DNA of 64,000 bases from Allium sativum (lineage: Eukaryota > Streptophyta > Magnoliopsida > Asparagales > Amaryllidaceae). Position numbers and translations under genes: made by a program. Position 1 is the first letter of the stretch. Each line of letters starts with the position of its first letter. The stretch is taken from NCBI GenBank assembly GCA_030737875.1, contig CM060918.1, forward strand, positions 773,320,552 to 773,384,551. The letters run 5' to 3'. The notes under the pieces are model-generated. The model saw only the letters and a list, made by a program, of their open reading frames with translations. It was not told the origin of the DNA and ran no database searches. Shown one piece after another: positions 54,492 to 64,000 of the stretch.

Positions 54492-54895
54492 TGTTGGCAT
54501 TTATAGTTTAGAGAGCTACATAGTTTGTTCATAAAACCAATTGGTTGATGTGAACTGTAGCTTCTTAGTATATATCCAGGATTTTAGTTGAACATTTCCC
54601 GATGTGGGACTTATATTTTCATCACTCCCCCTTCACGTGTGGCGTATTTGAGCCATCTACGTGATCATGCTATTTTGGATGGAGTGGCGCACGTATGGCG
54701 GTTAAGCACATACGTATTAGTTGAACTAGTTGAATTAGTTGACCTGGGCTCTGATACCACTGTTGGCATTTTTATAGTTTAGAGAGCTACATAGTTTGTT
54801 CACAAAACCAATTGGTTGATGTGAACTGTAGCTTCTTAGTATATATCCAGGATTTTAGTTGAATATTTCCCGATGTGGGACTTATATTTTCATCA
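54492..54895 (-). mobile_element. TRIM retrotransposon nested in the Stowaway
   Basis: Terminal direct repeats of 133 bp (54492-54624) and 135 bp (54761-54895) flank 136 bases, with exact GAGGT target duplications (54487-54491 and 54896-54900). On the minus strand the primer site TGGTATCAGAGCC begins next to the 5' LTR (54747-54759), so the element reads leftward. It has no coding capacity, and total length 404 bp is typical of TRIMs. Confidence 0.93.
54600..54610 (-). promoter_or_regulatory. Perfect USE motif in the TRIM LTR (second copy at 54871-54881)
   Basis: On the element's sense strand both LTRs carry GTCCCACATCG, an 11 of 11 match to the plant snRNA/7SL promoter USE. It is better than the USE of the 7SL genes in this window. 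TATATACTAAG lies downstream on the same strand, but spacing to a start site is unknown. Confidence 0.7.
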
Positions 54896-55056
54896 GAGGT
54901 GAACCGGAGGGAGTATTTTCTGGTGATACACTGTTACGTGTGCTACGAGGTGAACGGATATTATCGGCAAGATCTATTCTCTAATACATAAGATACTGCT
55001 TAATTGATTCTTGATTACATGCCTGCCTCTTAATCTCACGATGTTTAGAAATGCAG

Positions 55057-55119
55057 TCATTCGGAGATGGTGCTTTAATAAAAAGCATCAGGGCTGAAAA
55101 GAAGCTTGATCATCTGAAG
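55057..55119 (+). other. Exon-like block (unidentified gene)
   Basis: After AAATGCAG the frame reads SFGDGALIKSIRAEKKLDHLK, hydrophilic and codon-like, with a weak donor AAG|GTTGAG. It may be an exon of the same unknown gene as the L1 blocks, or a captured fragment. Family not recognised. Confidence 0.35.
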
Positions 55120-55446
55120 GTTGAGACCGTCTGTCATCGCCCTATAATTATATGTTTTGACCTATAGGTTTCATTGTACATATTTGTTGCTTAAGCTGAT
55201 TAGAATGAATTACTGCCCGCTCCATTTGTTCAATACTTTGTTTTGAGGGATTGCGATGATTAATTACACTTATGATTTCTTCATAAATTTCATGGTATAT
55301 CTCTGCTTCTCAAGTTATAACTCTATATTGACCTCGGTTTTTAGAGTTGCATCCCTTCCTCCCGTTTTGATTTCAAGAGTTTTTCTGCAGTATTTAGGAT
55401 TTTTAATATGTTGAATAGTTTTAGTGAAAAGTATCCATCTGGTATG
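55120..55446. other. Intron-like T-rich spacer
   Basis: No features other than T-rich composition. Confidence 0.3.
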
Positions 55447-55447
55447 G

Positions 55448-55746
55448 CAGAGCCGACTCCAGGGGTAGTCGGAGTAGTCTGCTGTCTGGAGCAACCCCCT
55501 TGGCGGAGCAACCACCAAAGAATGGTGGTAGCGGTGGAGCAAAATTTTTTTGATCAAATAAAACTAGATGGGAAAGCCAAGCAATGAGGTGCTTTGTCTG
55601 GTTGGTTGGATGCGCATAGGATTATGAATGGATAGGTCGTGTGTTCAAATTTGGGAAGGATTGGTGTTTGTTTGAGGCAACGTTTTTGCTTTGGAACTTA
55701 CCCTTTGGTTGGAGCAACATTTTTCATTTGTGGAGCCGCCTCTGCA
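55448..55746. mobile_element. MITE with GCAGAGCCGACTCC ends
   Basis: The left end GCAGAGCCGACTCC and the right end (reverse complement GCAGAGGCGGCTCC) are inverted with 12 of 14 matches. Next to the left end, an ACTCC/GGAGT and GGAGCAACC-rich part is followed by a short AT-rich piece. Target duplication not clear. Superfamily uncertain (hAT or Mutator). Confidence 0.6.
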
Positions 55747-56038
55747 TATAGGTTTTGCCACCAAGGTTGGCTGTAGTGTTCATAAACAAATATTTACTTT
55801 GTTTGCGACATTAGCTAAACGGCTTGTAATGTTCACGAGAAATATTAAGCACTCTCCTTAAAAGATATATTTGCAGTATTTATTGTTGTGCACAGTTCGT
55901 TGAGCACGCTATTACTTAAATTTGGTTCACTTGGTTGATTACCTACATTATACTTCTGAATATATATATATATATATATACGGTTTATTTCACATTAATT
56001 GCTGTCTAATTTTATTATCTTCTATTCATTCATTTCAG

Positions 56039-56108
56039 ATGTGCAATAGGAACACTTTATAGGCGTGAGCACATGAAGTGGGACTTGTACCAGACCATGA
56101 TGTCTTGA
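56039..56108 (+). other. Exon-like terminal block
   Basis: A strong acceptor (CATTCATTTCAG) precedes a frame reading AIGTLYRREHMKWDLYQTMMS and a TGA stop. Such residue composition is unlikely by chance. Reading it requires two bases carried over from the previous exon; the 55057 block does not supply this phase by its obvious donor. It may be the last exon of a decayed or partly missing gene. Confidence 0.4.
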
Positions 56109-57139
56109 GGAAAAATGCAATGATGAAATGCTAATTTAGTGCCTGACGCATTTATTTGCGCTAATAAATACTATCATATGTTTTGTAGTCTACATGACTC
56201 ATGTGACGTCTATTGTAGATTGATTTCGTACCATGCATGGTAAACAATAGAAATGCTTTTTTTTGGGGATCTATAGTCAAAACCAGCATTAATTGCATTT
56301 CGTTTTGTACTTTATACTAGTATTACCGCACAACGGTGAAAAACTGACCGTTAAGATGTTCAATATGGAATATAAAATTATTTACTAAAATATACTTTAA
56401 ATCAGATTTGTGTAGTATAAAAGAAAATGGAAGTAATTGAAAAAAGGTATAAATTCAATTACACAGTATTATATATGTAAACCAACTTAAGACTAAGAAT
56501 ATGTTGTCAGTGTAATGGTTTGAATCAGTTATAAATACATATATAATTTTTATTATATATTAAGTACGATCAATGCACTTTAGATAATTAGCTATTTTAC
56601 AGCTTTAAACCATTAATAAATTGAAGATCAATAAATATTTAATTGAAATAAAGAAAAGCAAGAGTATATGTAATAAATAAATCACAAATTATGAAACTAA
56701 TTTATTTAAGTAAATCACCTAAAAGTACCATTATTATTTGAAAAACCGAAATGTTGAAATAAAAATATTGAAGATAAGATTTGTTAATTCCATTAAAAAC
56801 GAGATTCAAGAATAGTGCGTTAGATCGCGCAGATAATGGATCGTTTATAATGTAAGTGCTGCATCGGTGATAATCTGGCATAATGGCATGGATCGTATAA
56901 GATTGATCGTGTGTAAGTGTATCAGTTACCTTATAGATCGGGTTACATCAAGAGACTACCATGGATTGGTGCACACGATCCAAGGATCGGCAAGAATGTG
57001 GCAATGAATTGGTTGTCATATATGTACCGCATACAGTATGGATCAGGCTTGGTGTAATCGATGGATCAATGAGAAATCATGGATCGTTACGTGCAATCCA
57101 AGCATGGATCGGGCAGAATTGAGGAGATAGAGCACACGC
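56109..57139. other. AT-rich DNA with a GGATCG-rich patch
   Basis: Between about 56815 and 57130, GGATCG/TGGATCA/GATCGTG words recur about ten times in 300 bases, irregularly spaced. No gene. Confidence 0.45.
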
Positions 57140-58256
57140 TGTACTGACCCAGATTTTTGGTCGATTTATTTAAAATATCTAATATGGTTTTAAATATTGA
57201 GTTAATAATATAAATCAATTTTTAGATTGAGTTATCGATTTAATAATTGAAATACGATTTATTTCGAATATATATAATAATTATCGTACTACGAGAATCT
57301 AAGATAATTCGATTCGAAATTTAAAATGGAGTCAAAATGATTCAAATGATTAATAGAAATTCTATTTGGATATAGGCGATAATAATAATAATTTATTATT
57401 AAAGAATTAACTTTTTTGAATTTGAAGATTTAATGATCAATTTAAATTAATATCTTCTCCATATGATTGAACCGGGCTTCGAAACCTATTCCCTTGTGTT
57501 CAGAATAGTGATATAACTCTAGTAATAGTGATATAACTCTAGGAATGCCGGTTGTTGCACTTAAATAGAGGTTTGAATTTTTGTGATACTTTAAGTAAAA
57601 TAAAATAATACCGGTTCTAATCAAACTTGGTACCAAACTGTTTTCTTCTTCACTAAGCTAAAATCGTTTACTTCCTTCTTGAGCTACTGGAAAGTACATT
57701 GCATACCTACTCTTTCACTAACCCTATATGTGCCTGTGAAAGACGTCATTCTTATCATCCTCCTCTTCGCACCTATAAAACTAAGCCTCGCCTCCGCCTT
57801 TATTTCCATCCTCAAACCAAAATGGCATTTCAAAGCTGTTTAATTCATTTTCGTTTTTTCCCTCTTTCTCAGTTAACATAAATCGAATCGCAAAAAGAAA
57901 AAAAGAGAGGATTCAAGTCGCGACTTAATGGGATTTTATTTAAATAATTTTTATATGTTGTTTGTTGGTTGTTTGGTTGCATTGCTATTTATTTATAAAT
58001 TATGGTTATTAAATATATTAGTTATTTACGCTTGGTGTTTGTGGCTATTATATATATATATATATAAGGTTGGATATTTCCCGCAGTACCATTAGTGGAT
58101 GCCCGTCGTATCATTAGTGGATGAACCTATGTGCCCCACAATATGATAGTGGATGACCTTCTATACCGCGATATCCAGCCTTGAAGCACGATGTGTATTA
58201 TTTACGTTGGCTAATGTATGTGGATGCAGGAAAAACAGGTTGGAGGGATCCAACTG
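57140..58256. other. Possible LTR fragment upstream of the Gypsy element
   Basis: TGTACTGACCCAGATTTTTGG at 57140 has the look of a Gypsy LTR start, but no matching end was found. A 19-base tandem repeat (AATAGTGATATAACTCTAG) lies at 57505-57541, and three ATTAGTGGATG/ATAGTGGATG words lie at 58090-58155. A TA microsatellite lies at 58040-58066. Confidence 0.3.
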
Positions 58257-58678
58257 TGTAACAACCCGTATTTTAATAACGTGTTATAACCATAAATCAA
58301 GGCATAATTAATTTTTAAAATAAGGATCAAGGGCAACGGGTTACGCCATTACGTTCGCCTCGAAATTCTACTTGGAAACGAGTCCGAGTTTTCGAAAATC
58401 GGAGTCCGTATGACCAAGTTATTACCCTTCAAAGTTTCAGAAACTTCAAGTTCAAAAACATCTCAGAATTCGAATTCAAACCCCAGAACGGACTGGGCGG
58501 GAAATTTCCCGCTCAGGACCAGGTCGACCTGGGGGTCGACCGTAGTATCGACCTGCCCAGGACTAGGTCGACCATAGAGTCGACCTGGGTGTCGACCTGG
58601 TTGCCAAGCCCATTTTTGAGTCAGAGTTCACTCTGATGTTTCTAGTCCGATTTCTGTCTAAATTCATTGGCCTGACCC

Positions 58679-58685
58679 TATATAA
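58679..58685 (+). promoter_or_regulatory. TATA box of the Gypsy LTR
   Basis: TATATAA in CCCTATATAAACAGCC, followed by a CT-rich stretch as in many plant LTR promoters. Confidence 0.6.
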
Positions 58686-59756
58686 ACAGCCCCTAACTCT
58701 GGTCTCTCTACACAAATTCTCTCTGGCCTTATGCTGCTAAAACTCTGGTTGAATAGTTAGAGAAAAGAGATTGCTTCTTCTCCAACAAGGCTACGTGTAG
58801 AGTATTGCTGTTTGGGGGACTTCTGTTAGACTCGAGATTCAACATCGCCTCTTTGTTTTCTAATTCTCAAACCACGATCTGTAAGCCCCAGTTACTTTTA
58901 GATCTAAACTTTAAACTTAATATGGACATGTTGTAAATTGAAATTGAACCTAAGTATGACAATTATTTTGGATCTATCATTGTTCATTTTGGATCTACTA
59001 TTTGTTCACCTTGGATCTATTCATCTTGAATCTTGTCTTGTGGTAATATTTATATGAAATTGATTTGGGGCCTATATATGTTGTAGATCTAAAACCCCTA
59101 ATGTCCATAATATTCATGCCTGTGATGTTGAATTAGTTGTTATTCACAAGTTTGGGGTTATTATCATATGTCAATTGTTACCATAACTATCACCCTATTT
59201 TGCTAGATTTGATATTTGAGACCACTACTCCATATACTAGTATTGTTGTAATCGTTTATCTCAAGTTATACCATGCTTGACTTGTAATCACTTTTGCCAC
59301 CTTATGCCCGTTCTTTCTATGTTATTCCCTAATTAGATTTGTTTGTATCAATTCGAATTCACATGCGATGGGAATACGATTTGGGTAGTTTAGGCAAACC
59401 TGAATTTACCATGAACTTGGAACATGAACATTGTTATAACTTGAATCTGAATATGGACATGAAACTTGTCACGAACTTGATATGAGACTTGAACATGGTC
59501 ATGACTCTAGAACAAACTTGAAAATGGCCAACTCGAGGTTGGGTTGAGTTTGTAGTGTAAATCTGCCCGGAACCGCCCGGCGAATCCAGTGACTGCAAAC
59601 AATAGGATCCAATGTGGGTAGTTGGTCATATCGCACCGAAAACCCGAGGTTAGACTATGTTGTGGTGTAAATCAACCCTGAACCACCCGACAAATCCAGT
59701 GACCACAACAACTAGTCTAATGTGAGAGGTTGGGGTGCATTAATGAATTTATGCTA

Positions 59757-59871
59757 CATGATAGGGTTAAGTCATGAACATGAAAGACAACGCTTAACCA
59801 ACTTGATACATGATTGGATAGGGTTAGGTCACGAATTTGAATGACAACACTTAATCCATTAGAAACCCTAG
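59757..59871 (+). repeat. Two-unit ancestor-like form of the GGTTAAGT repeat
   Basis: Units CATGATAGGGTTAAGTCATG...CGCTTAACC and ATGATTGGATAGGGTTAGGTC...CACTTAATCC end in AAACCCTAG, exactly where the LARD LTR has about 15 units. Confidence 0.85.
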
Positions 59872-60897
59872 TTACGCGGTGATTTTCAGCAGTAACCCAC
59901 ATAGATGTATCATGATACCCTGGGAATAGGAAGGTTGGGGCACGATTACTGGGCTGATTGTAAGCGACCAAAACGATGGCTGAGTTGGTGCGCCATTGTA
60001 GGTTCAGGCGGACTATGGTCGTGCACGTAGTCCGGAGTTGAAAAAGCAGGCATTAGGCACCAGTAGGTTTACACTGTGCGTTCTTGATTCGTGTCAATGG
60101 TTGGCACCCTAGGGCTTGATACACCCTATGGTGGACCTAGTACAGGTGACTACGTTTCATGATTGGGCCGTATGACACAGACACATGACGAGCTAGAACT
60201 TGTAGGGAGCCGATCGATTAGTAGATCGTACTGTAGGACCCCGTAATGGGTCATTTCATGATATTGGGCCGAGGGATCATTTCATGGTTAATAATTGACA
60301 TGGGTTAGAATACTAGTACAGTTGGTGCAGCGAATCTTGAATATGCGATGCTAGACTTGACTTATCTTGTTATCTTAGTTATCATACCAGTCTTGTTATC
60401 ATCCTTATGATTAATTCCATTTTTCACATGTCATGTTACTTTTACTAGTTTTTATGCTGAAAGTCACTAGGGCTTACCAGTCTTTATGACTGACCATTTT
60501 TCTTTCGCCCCTTTTTCTTTCGTCCCCCCCAGGTTCTCAGGGAGGAAAGGCTAGCTCTTAGCTTGGATTTAGCTTGCTTTCTGTCAGCTCATGTACAGTT
60601 TGGTCTTGAGCTATGCTATGGCTGCACTTCTGCTATTTTTGGGGAATAATTTTCTTTTGTTATCTTAAGTTTATGCTTCTTTATTTAGAACTTGATGTAA
60701 TGGAATAATTTGTACTTTAGATATATGAGGTTTTGACTCTTTTCTTGAAAGTAATGAAATTTGGTTTTTAATTTTTACCGCTGCTTTAATTATGTTCTGC
60801 CTTGTGATATCTCTGTGTATGTTTACCTAGATAATACTCCACCAAAACTAGTGCATTCCCTTTATGAGTGACCCTAGCGGAGGTGGGGTGTTACATT

Positions 60898-60909
60898 TGG
60901 TATCAGAGC
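60898..60909 (+). promoter_or_regulatory. Primer binding site of the Gypsy element
   Basis: TGGTATCAGAGC, complementary to the 3' end of initiator tRNA-Met (such as the gene at 43883), two bases inside the LTR. Confidence 0.92.
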
Positions 60910-61087
60910 AGAAGGTTTCCAGACGGGGCAAAAGTTTTAAAAAACCTTCTAAAACTATTTTCCAATACCGTTTACAAAGTAGCATTTTTCAATAAAAGTT
61001 TTATGTTTAAAAAAGGATATTCCCCAAAAGCCATTAGCACTTTCCTTTGTTTCCTCGTTTGAGTCTTTTTCTTTTTCGTTTTTCAGC

Positions 61088-62134
61088 ATGTCTGATCTTA
61101 ACCTTCCTGAGAGAGTACCCGTACCTGGATGGTTCCGAAGGTACTTAGAAGCTAGGGCCAACGGCGCGGGCCCGGCAGACATCCCTCCTCCTCCTCCCCC
61201 AGTGGCCGCGGTTCCTCCTCCTCCTCCTGGTACCGCCTTTGCCAAAATATGCAAAGACTTTAAAGCAATGGGCGGCAAGAACTTCGTTGGAACTGAAACC
61301 TTCGTTGAGGCACGAAACTGGCTAAAGGAGACTAAAGACTTGTTTATTATCTTCGATGTGGAGGATCATAGGAAAGTTCAGTTGGCAGCATGGTTGTTGA
61401 AAGAGGAAGCTGCATTTGGGTGGGAAGTCACCAGCGCTACCAGGCCAGTTGAGACTTGGGCAGACTTTAGAGAGAGGTTTGGGCTTAAATTCTTATCGTC
61501 AACAGAAGAGAACCTTCAGATGGAGAGGTTCCTAGCACTTAAGCAAGGGGACATGACCGTTAGGGAGTACGTGAATAAGTTTAATCAGCTTGCTAGGTTC
61601 GGATTGGACTTGGTTAACACAGCTCAGAAGAAGGCTGTACGCTTTGCTCGAGGATTGAACGAGCCACTACACAGTTTGGCCATAACTCATATACCCATGG
61701 GGGCGACCTTTGAAAGCTTGGTGGATATGGCCCTACTTCATGAGGAAGACAAGAATAGCAAGAAGGAGGTTAAGCCTAATGAGACTCAGAATAAGAAGGT
61801 TGACTTCAAGAAGGGAGGCAACAGGAATAACATGAATAACAAGAACAACAACAATACTGACAAATCACGTGAGACAAGGAAGTTCAACTTTTGTGGTATT
61901 ACGGGACATCTAGCTAAAGACTGTAGAAGGAAGAAGAGAAAGTTGGGTGAATGCTTTCATTGTGGAGATACTGGACACATCAGCAAAGATTGCCCTAAGA
62001 AGCAAGGGCAGGGGCAAGGGCAGGCTCAGCGTGCAGGACCTTCGGGAGGGCAATTGCATGCTCTCAACACCACTCCAACACTTGACCGAGGTAGTAATAT
62101 TTCCGTACGTAGAAAGCCTTGTTTACATTTCTGA
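61088..62134 (+). CDS. gag: Gag polyprotein of the Gypsy element
   Basis: 348 residues, starting at the first ATG after the leader. A Pro-rich linker (residues about 33-48) precedes the retrotransposon gag (capsid-like) domain at roughly 65-200, with ARNWLKETKDLF, TWADFRERF and REYVNKFNQLARF segments. A Lys/Asn-rich stretch and two zinc knuckles follow. The second knuckle (CFHCGDTGHISKDC, about 289-302) is complete. The first has lost its leading Cys (FNFCGITGHLAKDC, Phe at about 266). The frame leaves the pol frame at about 62085-62130 and ends at a stop. Related plant elements usually have one gag-pol frame, so a small indel is likely. Confidence 0.9.
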   Translation: MSDLNLPERVPVPGWFRRYLEARANGAGPADIPPPPPPVAAVPPPPPGTAFAKICKDFKAMGGKNFVGTETFVEARNWLKETKDLFIIFDVEDHRKVQLAAWLLKEEAAFGWEVTSATRPVETWADFRERFGLKFLSSTEENLQMERFLALKQGDMTVREYVNKFNQLARFGLDLVNTAQKKAVRFARGLNEPLHSLAITHIPMGATFESLVDMALLHEEDKNSKKEVKPNETQNKKVDFKKGGNRNNMNNKNNNNTDKSRETRKFNFCGITGHLAKDCRRKKRKLGECFHCGDTGHISKDCPKKQGQGQGQAQRAGPSGGQLHALNTTPTLDRGSNISVRRKPCLHF

Positions 62135-64000
62135 GTTTCCTGTTCGAACCTTATTTGACTCTGGCGCATCGCATACTTTTATTTCTTCTGATGTTGTTAA
62201 AAATCTGCACCTAAGTACTAGTCTGGTTGAGGATCCCGTTATAGTTTCAAATCCAATTAGGGGCTCCGCTCATTTATCTATGATGTGTGTGGATTTGAGG
62301 ATTTCTATCTTAAGCGTAGAATTCACATGTAATGCTTATGTTCTCGGATTTATGGGATACAGTTTGATCCTACGTATGGATTGGCTGTCCAATTATGGAG
62401 CCATTCTTGATCGTGAACGAAGGGTAGTGAGGCTCATGACTCGCCTTGCTAATACCCATGAAATTTCTTGTAACCCTAAGGGTCCGGTCATGTTGTGTTA
62501 TCTTGAATCTCTTGACTCGTCCATCGACAATTTGCAATATATAAGAGTGGTTCGAGAATATCCAGATGTCTTTGATGAGGTGAAGGGGTTACCTCCTAAA
62601 CGCGAGATAGACTTCCGAATTTATCTTGTTGATAATGCCAAGCCAGTTTCATTGCCCGTTAGGCACATGGCCCCGCAAGAAAGAAGAGAGCTCAGTAAAC
62701 AAGTTAAGGAGTTGCTTGAGAAAAATTTCATAAGATGAAGCATTTCTGAATGGGGTGCTCCGGTGGTATTCGCTACTAAGGCGGATGGTTCGCTTCGTCT
62801 ATGCGTAGATTATCGTGAGTTAAACAAGCTAACTAAGAAAAATAGACACCCACTACCAAGAATCGACGATTTGTTTGACCGGCTTGTGGGAGCATCTATT
62901 TTCTCTCAACTCGATCTAGCCACAGGATTCCATCAGCTTAGAGTGGCTAAGGATAGCATTGATAAAACTGCGTTTAGGACTCCAGATGGGTTCTTCGAAT
63001 GGCTCGTCATGCCATTTGGGTTAACGAATGCACCCGCGTACTTTGTAGATTTGATGAGTAGGGTGTTTCGGGAGTTCCATAACAAGTTTGTAGTGGTTTT
63101 CATGGACGATATTTTGATCTTCTCAAAGGATGAAGAAGAGCATGCTAAACATCTCAAGGAAGCTGTGGATAAGCTTAGAGCACACTAGTTAAAGGTCAAG
63201 TTCTCCAAATGCCATTTTTGGAGGAAGGAAGTTCGGTTTCTTGGACATGTAGTTTCTAAGCAAGGCATAGCCGTGGACCCCGCAAAGGTAGTTGCGGTGC
63301 AAGACTGGAAAATTCCTACGAACGCAACGGAGGTGAGAAGCTTTCTCGATTTGGCAGGCTATTATAGGAAGTTCATTAAGGACTTCGCTAAGATTTCAGC
63401 CCCTCTTACTAGGTTAACGAAGAAAAACCCTGCGTTTGCATAGGACATAGAATGTGAGATTTCTTTTAAGAGACTCAAGAGATCCCTCACCACAGCTCCA
63501 GTTTTGGCATTACCCGACGGAAGTAAGATGTTTACGGTGTACACAGATGCGTGTGGCACAGGATTAGGCACTTTCATAATGCAAGAAGGCAAAGTGATAT
63601 GCTATGGGGGTAGACAACTTAAAGTTCATGAGAAGAACTATCCCACACATGACTTGGAATTGGCGGCGATCGATTTTGCACTTAAATCTTGGCGCCATTA
63701 TCTTCTAGGGGAGAGGTTCGAGCTATACACCGACCGCAAATCGCTTAAGTACCTCTTCTCACAGAAAGATTTGAATCTGAGACAACAGCGGTGGATGGAA
63801 TTCTTGGCATCATATGACTTCGATATAGCTTATACCCCTGGCAAGGGTAACATGGTGGCGGATGAGCTAAGTAGAAAAAGGTTGACCTTGAGCCCCTTGT
63901 TTGTTGAAAGGAAAAGTCTAGAGTTTATAGCAACCTTTGATTTTACACCTGCTGTTGAGTCATTGACTGTTACGTTAGCATCTCCTGAGTTAAGACCTAC
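62100..64000 (+). pseudogene. pol: Pol polyprotein (protease, RT, RNase H) with three in-frame stops
   Basis: It continues one base out of frame with gag. Protease: LFDSGASHTFIS with catalytic Asp at 62157. [32 protein letters not shown] and the FMDDIL active site near 63100, so the catalytic residues are kept. RNase H: YTDA (Asp near 63545), [19 protein letters not shown] and VADELSR. Stops: TGA 62736-62738, TAG 63186-63188 (CAG expected) and TAG 63441-63443 (TGG expected). All can be explained by single C-to-T changes on one strand or the other. Integrase would follow beyond the window. Confidence 0.9.

Larger units (their letters stand above)
54315..54913. mobile_element. Second Stowaway MITE, interrupted by a TRIM
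   Basis: TA|CTCCCTCTAGTTCAAAATAAG on the left and GAACCGGAGGGAG|TA on the right. After removal of the nested element and one GAGGT the MITE is about 190 bp. The right arm matches the left for only about 14 bases, so it is worn. Words GGTGATAC.CGAGGTGAAC recur just outside its right end. Confidence 0.65.
58257..60895 (+). repeat. 5' LTR of the Gypsy element
   Basis: TGTAACAACCCG...GGGGTGTTACA. Shares with the LARD LTR the CGAGTTTTCGAAAATCGG block, two copies of the CGAGGTT/CCGGAACC block (59527-59740), two GGTTAAGT units (59757-59871) and the GCTTACCAGTCTTTATGACTGACC region before the end. A patch at 58525-58610 repeats GGTCGACC words (AGGTCGACCTGGGGGTCGACC). Confidence 0.92.
58257..64000 (+). 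mobile_element. Gypsy retrotransposon with gag-pol, right part outside the window
   Basis: The 5' LTR (2,639 bp), primer site, leader, gag, protease, RT and RNase H are in the order of Ty3/Gypsy elements; integrase and the 3' LTR lie beyond 64000. LTR ends, primer region and leader are homologous to the LARD element at 15667, making this the autonomous-type relative of that family, though not its direct parent. The copy itself is damaged. Confidence 0.93.

Noticed and set aside
55315..55557. 80-codon minus-strand frame
   Set aside because: It overlaps the end of a MITE; composition follows the inverted repeat.
56815..57130. GGATCG-rich patch as a CRISPR-like or satellite array
   Set aside because: Spacing is irregular and words are degenerate; plant nuclear DNA does not carry CRISPR arrays.

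Overview
The window looks like AT-rich nuclear DNA of a flowering plant. The evidence is plant-type Ty3/Gypsy and Ty1/Copia retrotransposons primed by initiator tRNA-Met, Stowaway, Harbinger and hAT elements with their expected target duplications, cytosolic plant-type tRNA genes, and the plant upstream sequence element (USE) of small-RNA genes. I cannot name the species. No intact ordinary protein-coding gene was recognised. The only long protein reading frames belong to a retrotransposon at the right edge.

Layout. 1-560: end of a Copia-type element on the minus strand. 560-9830: transposon debris, including a complete but dead PIF/Harbinger element (5497-7159, TAA duplication), two fold-back elements in (TA)n tracts, and a hAT-type MITE (9392-9818). 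About 9.84-47.76 kb: a complex segmental duplication whose basic unit (about 5 kb without insertions) carries RNA polymerase III genes: 7SL (signal recognition particle) RNA on the plus strand, with initiator tRNA-Met(CAT) and tRNA-Arg(ACG) on the minus strand. I count three full-length 7SL copies (13751, 30699, 40970), two extra tandem S-domain repeats, two copies lacking the Alu domain, two lacking most of the S domain, one 3' fragment, two promoter-only fragments, five initiator-tRNA copies (one intact, 43883-43954), four tRNA-Arg copies (one intact, 38009-38081), and several strata of decayed tRNA-like relics.

An almost intact, young LARD-like element (15667-26583) sits in the duplication. 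It has 4.47-kb LTRs, a 5-bp CACCC target duplication and only 2 kb of internal sequence, which is a deleted and decayed gag-pol. A paralogous copy of its target at about 32425 is a natural empty site. A related element with gag-pol starts at 58257 (2.64-kb LTR, gag, protease, reverse transcriptase, RNase H) and runs off the window. It has one frameshift and three in-frame stops. The repeat block inside the LTR has grown from 2 copies in that element to about 15 in the LARD.

47.8-58.2 kb holds a non-autonomous LTR element (49443-51393, TAAAG duplication), a decayed Copia gag, two Stowaway MITEs (one interrupted by a 404-bp TRIM with GAGGT duplication), another MITE and a few exon-like blocks. 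The most unusual content is the co-amplified 7SL/tRNA cluster, including a 165-bp S-domain triplication. It lies beside retroelements primed by the same initiator tRNA that the cluster encodes.
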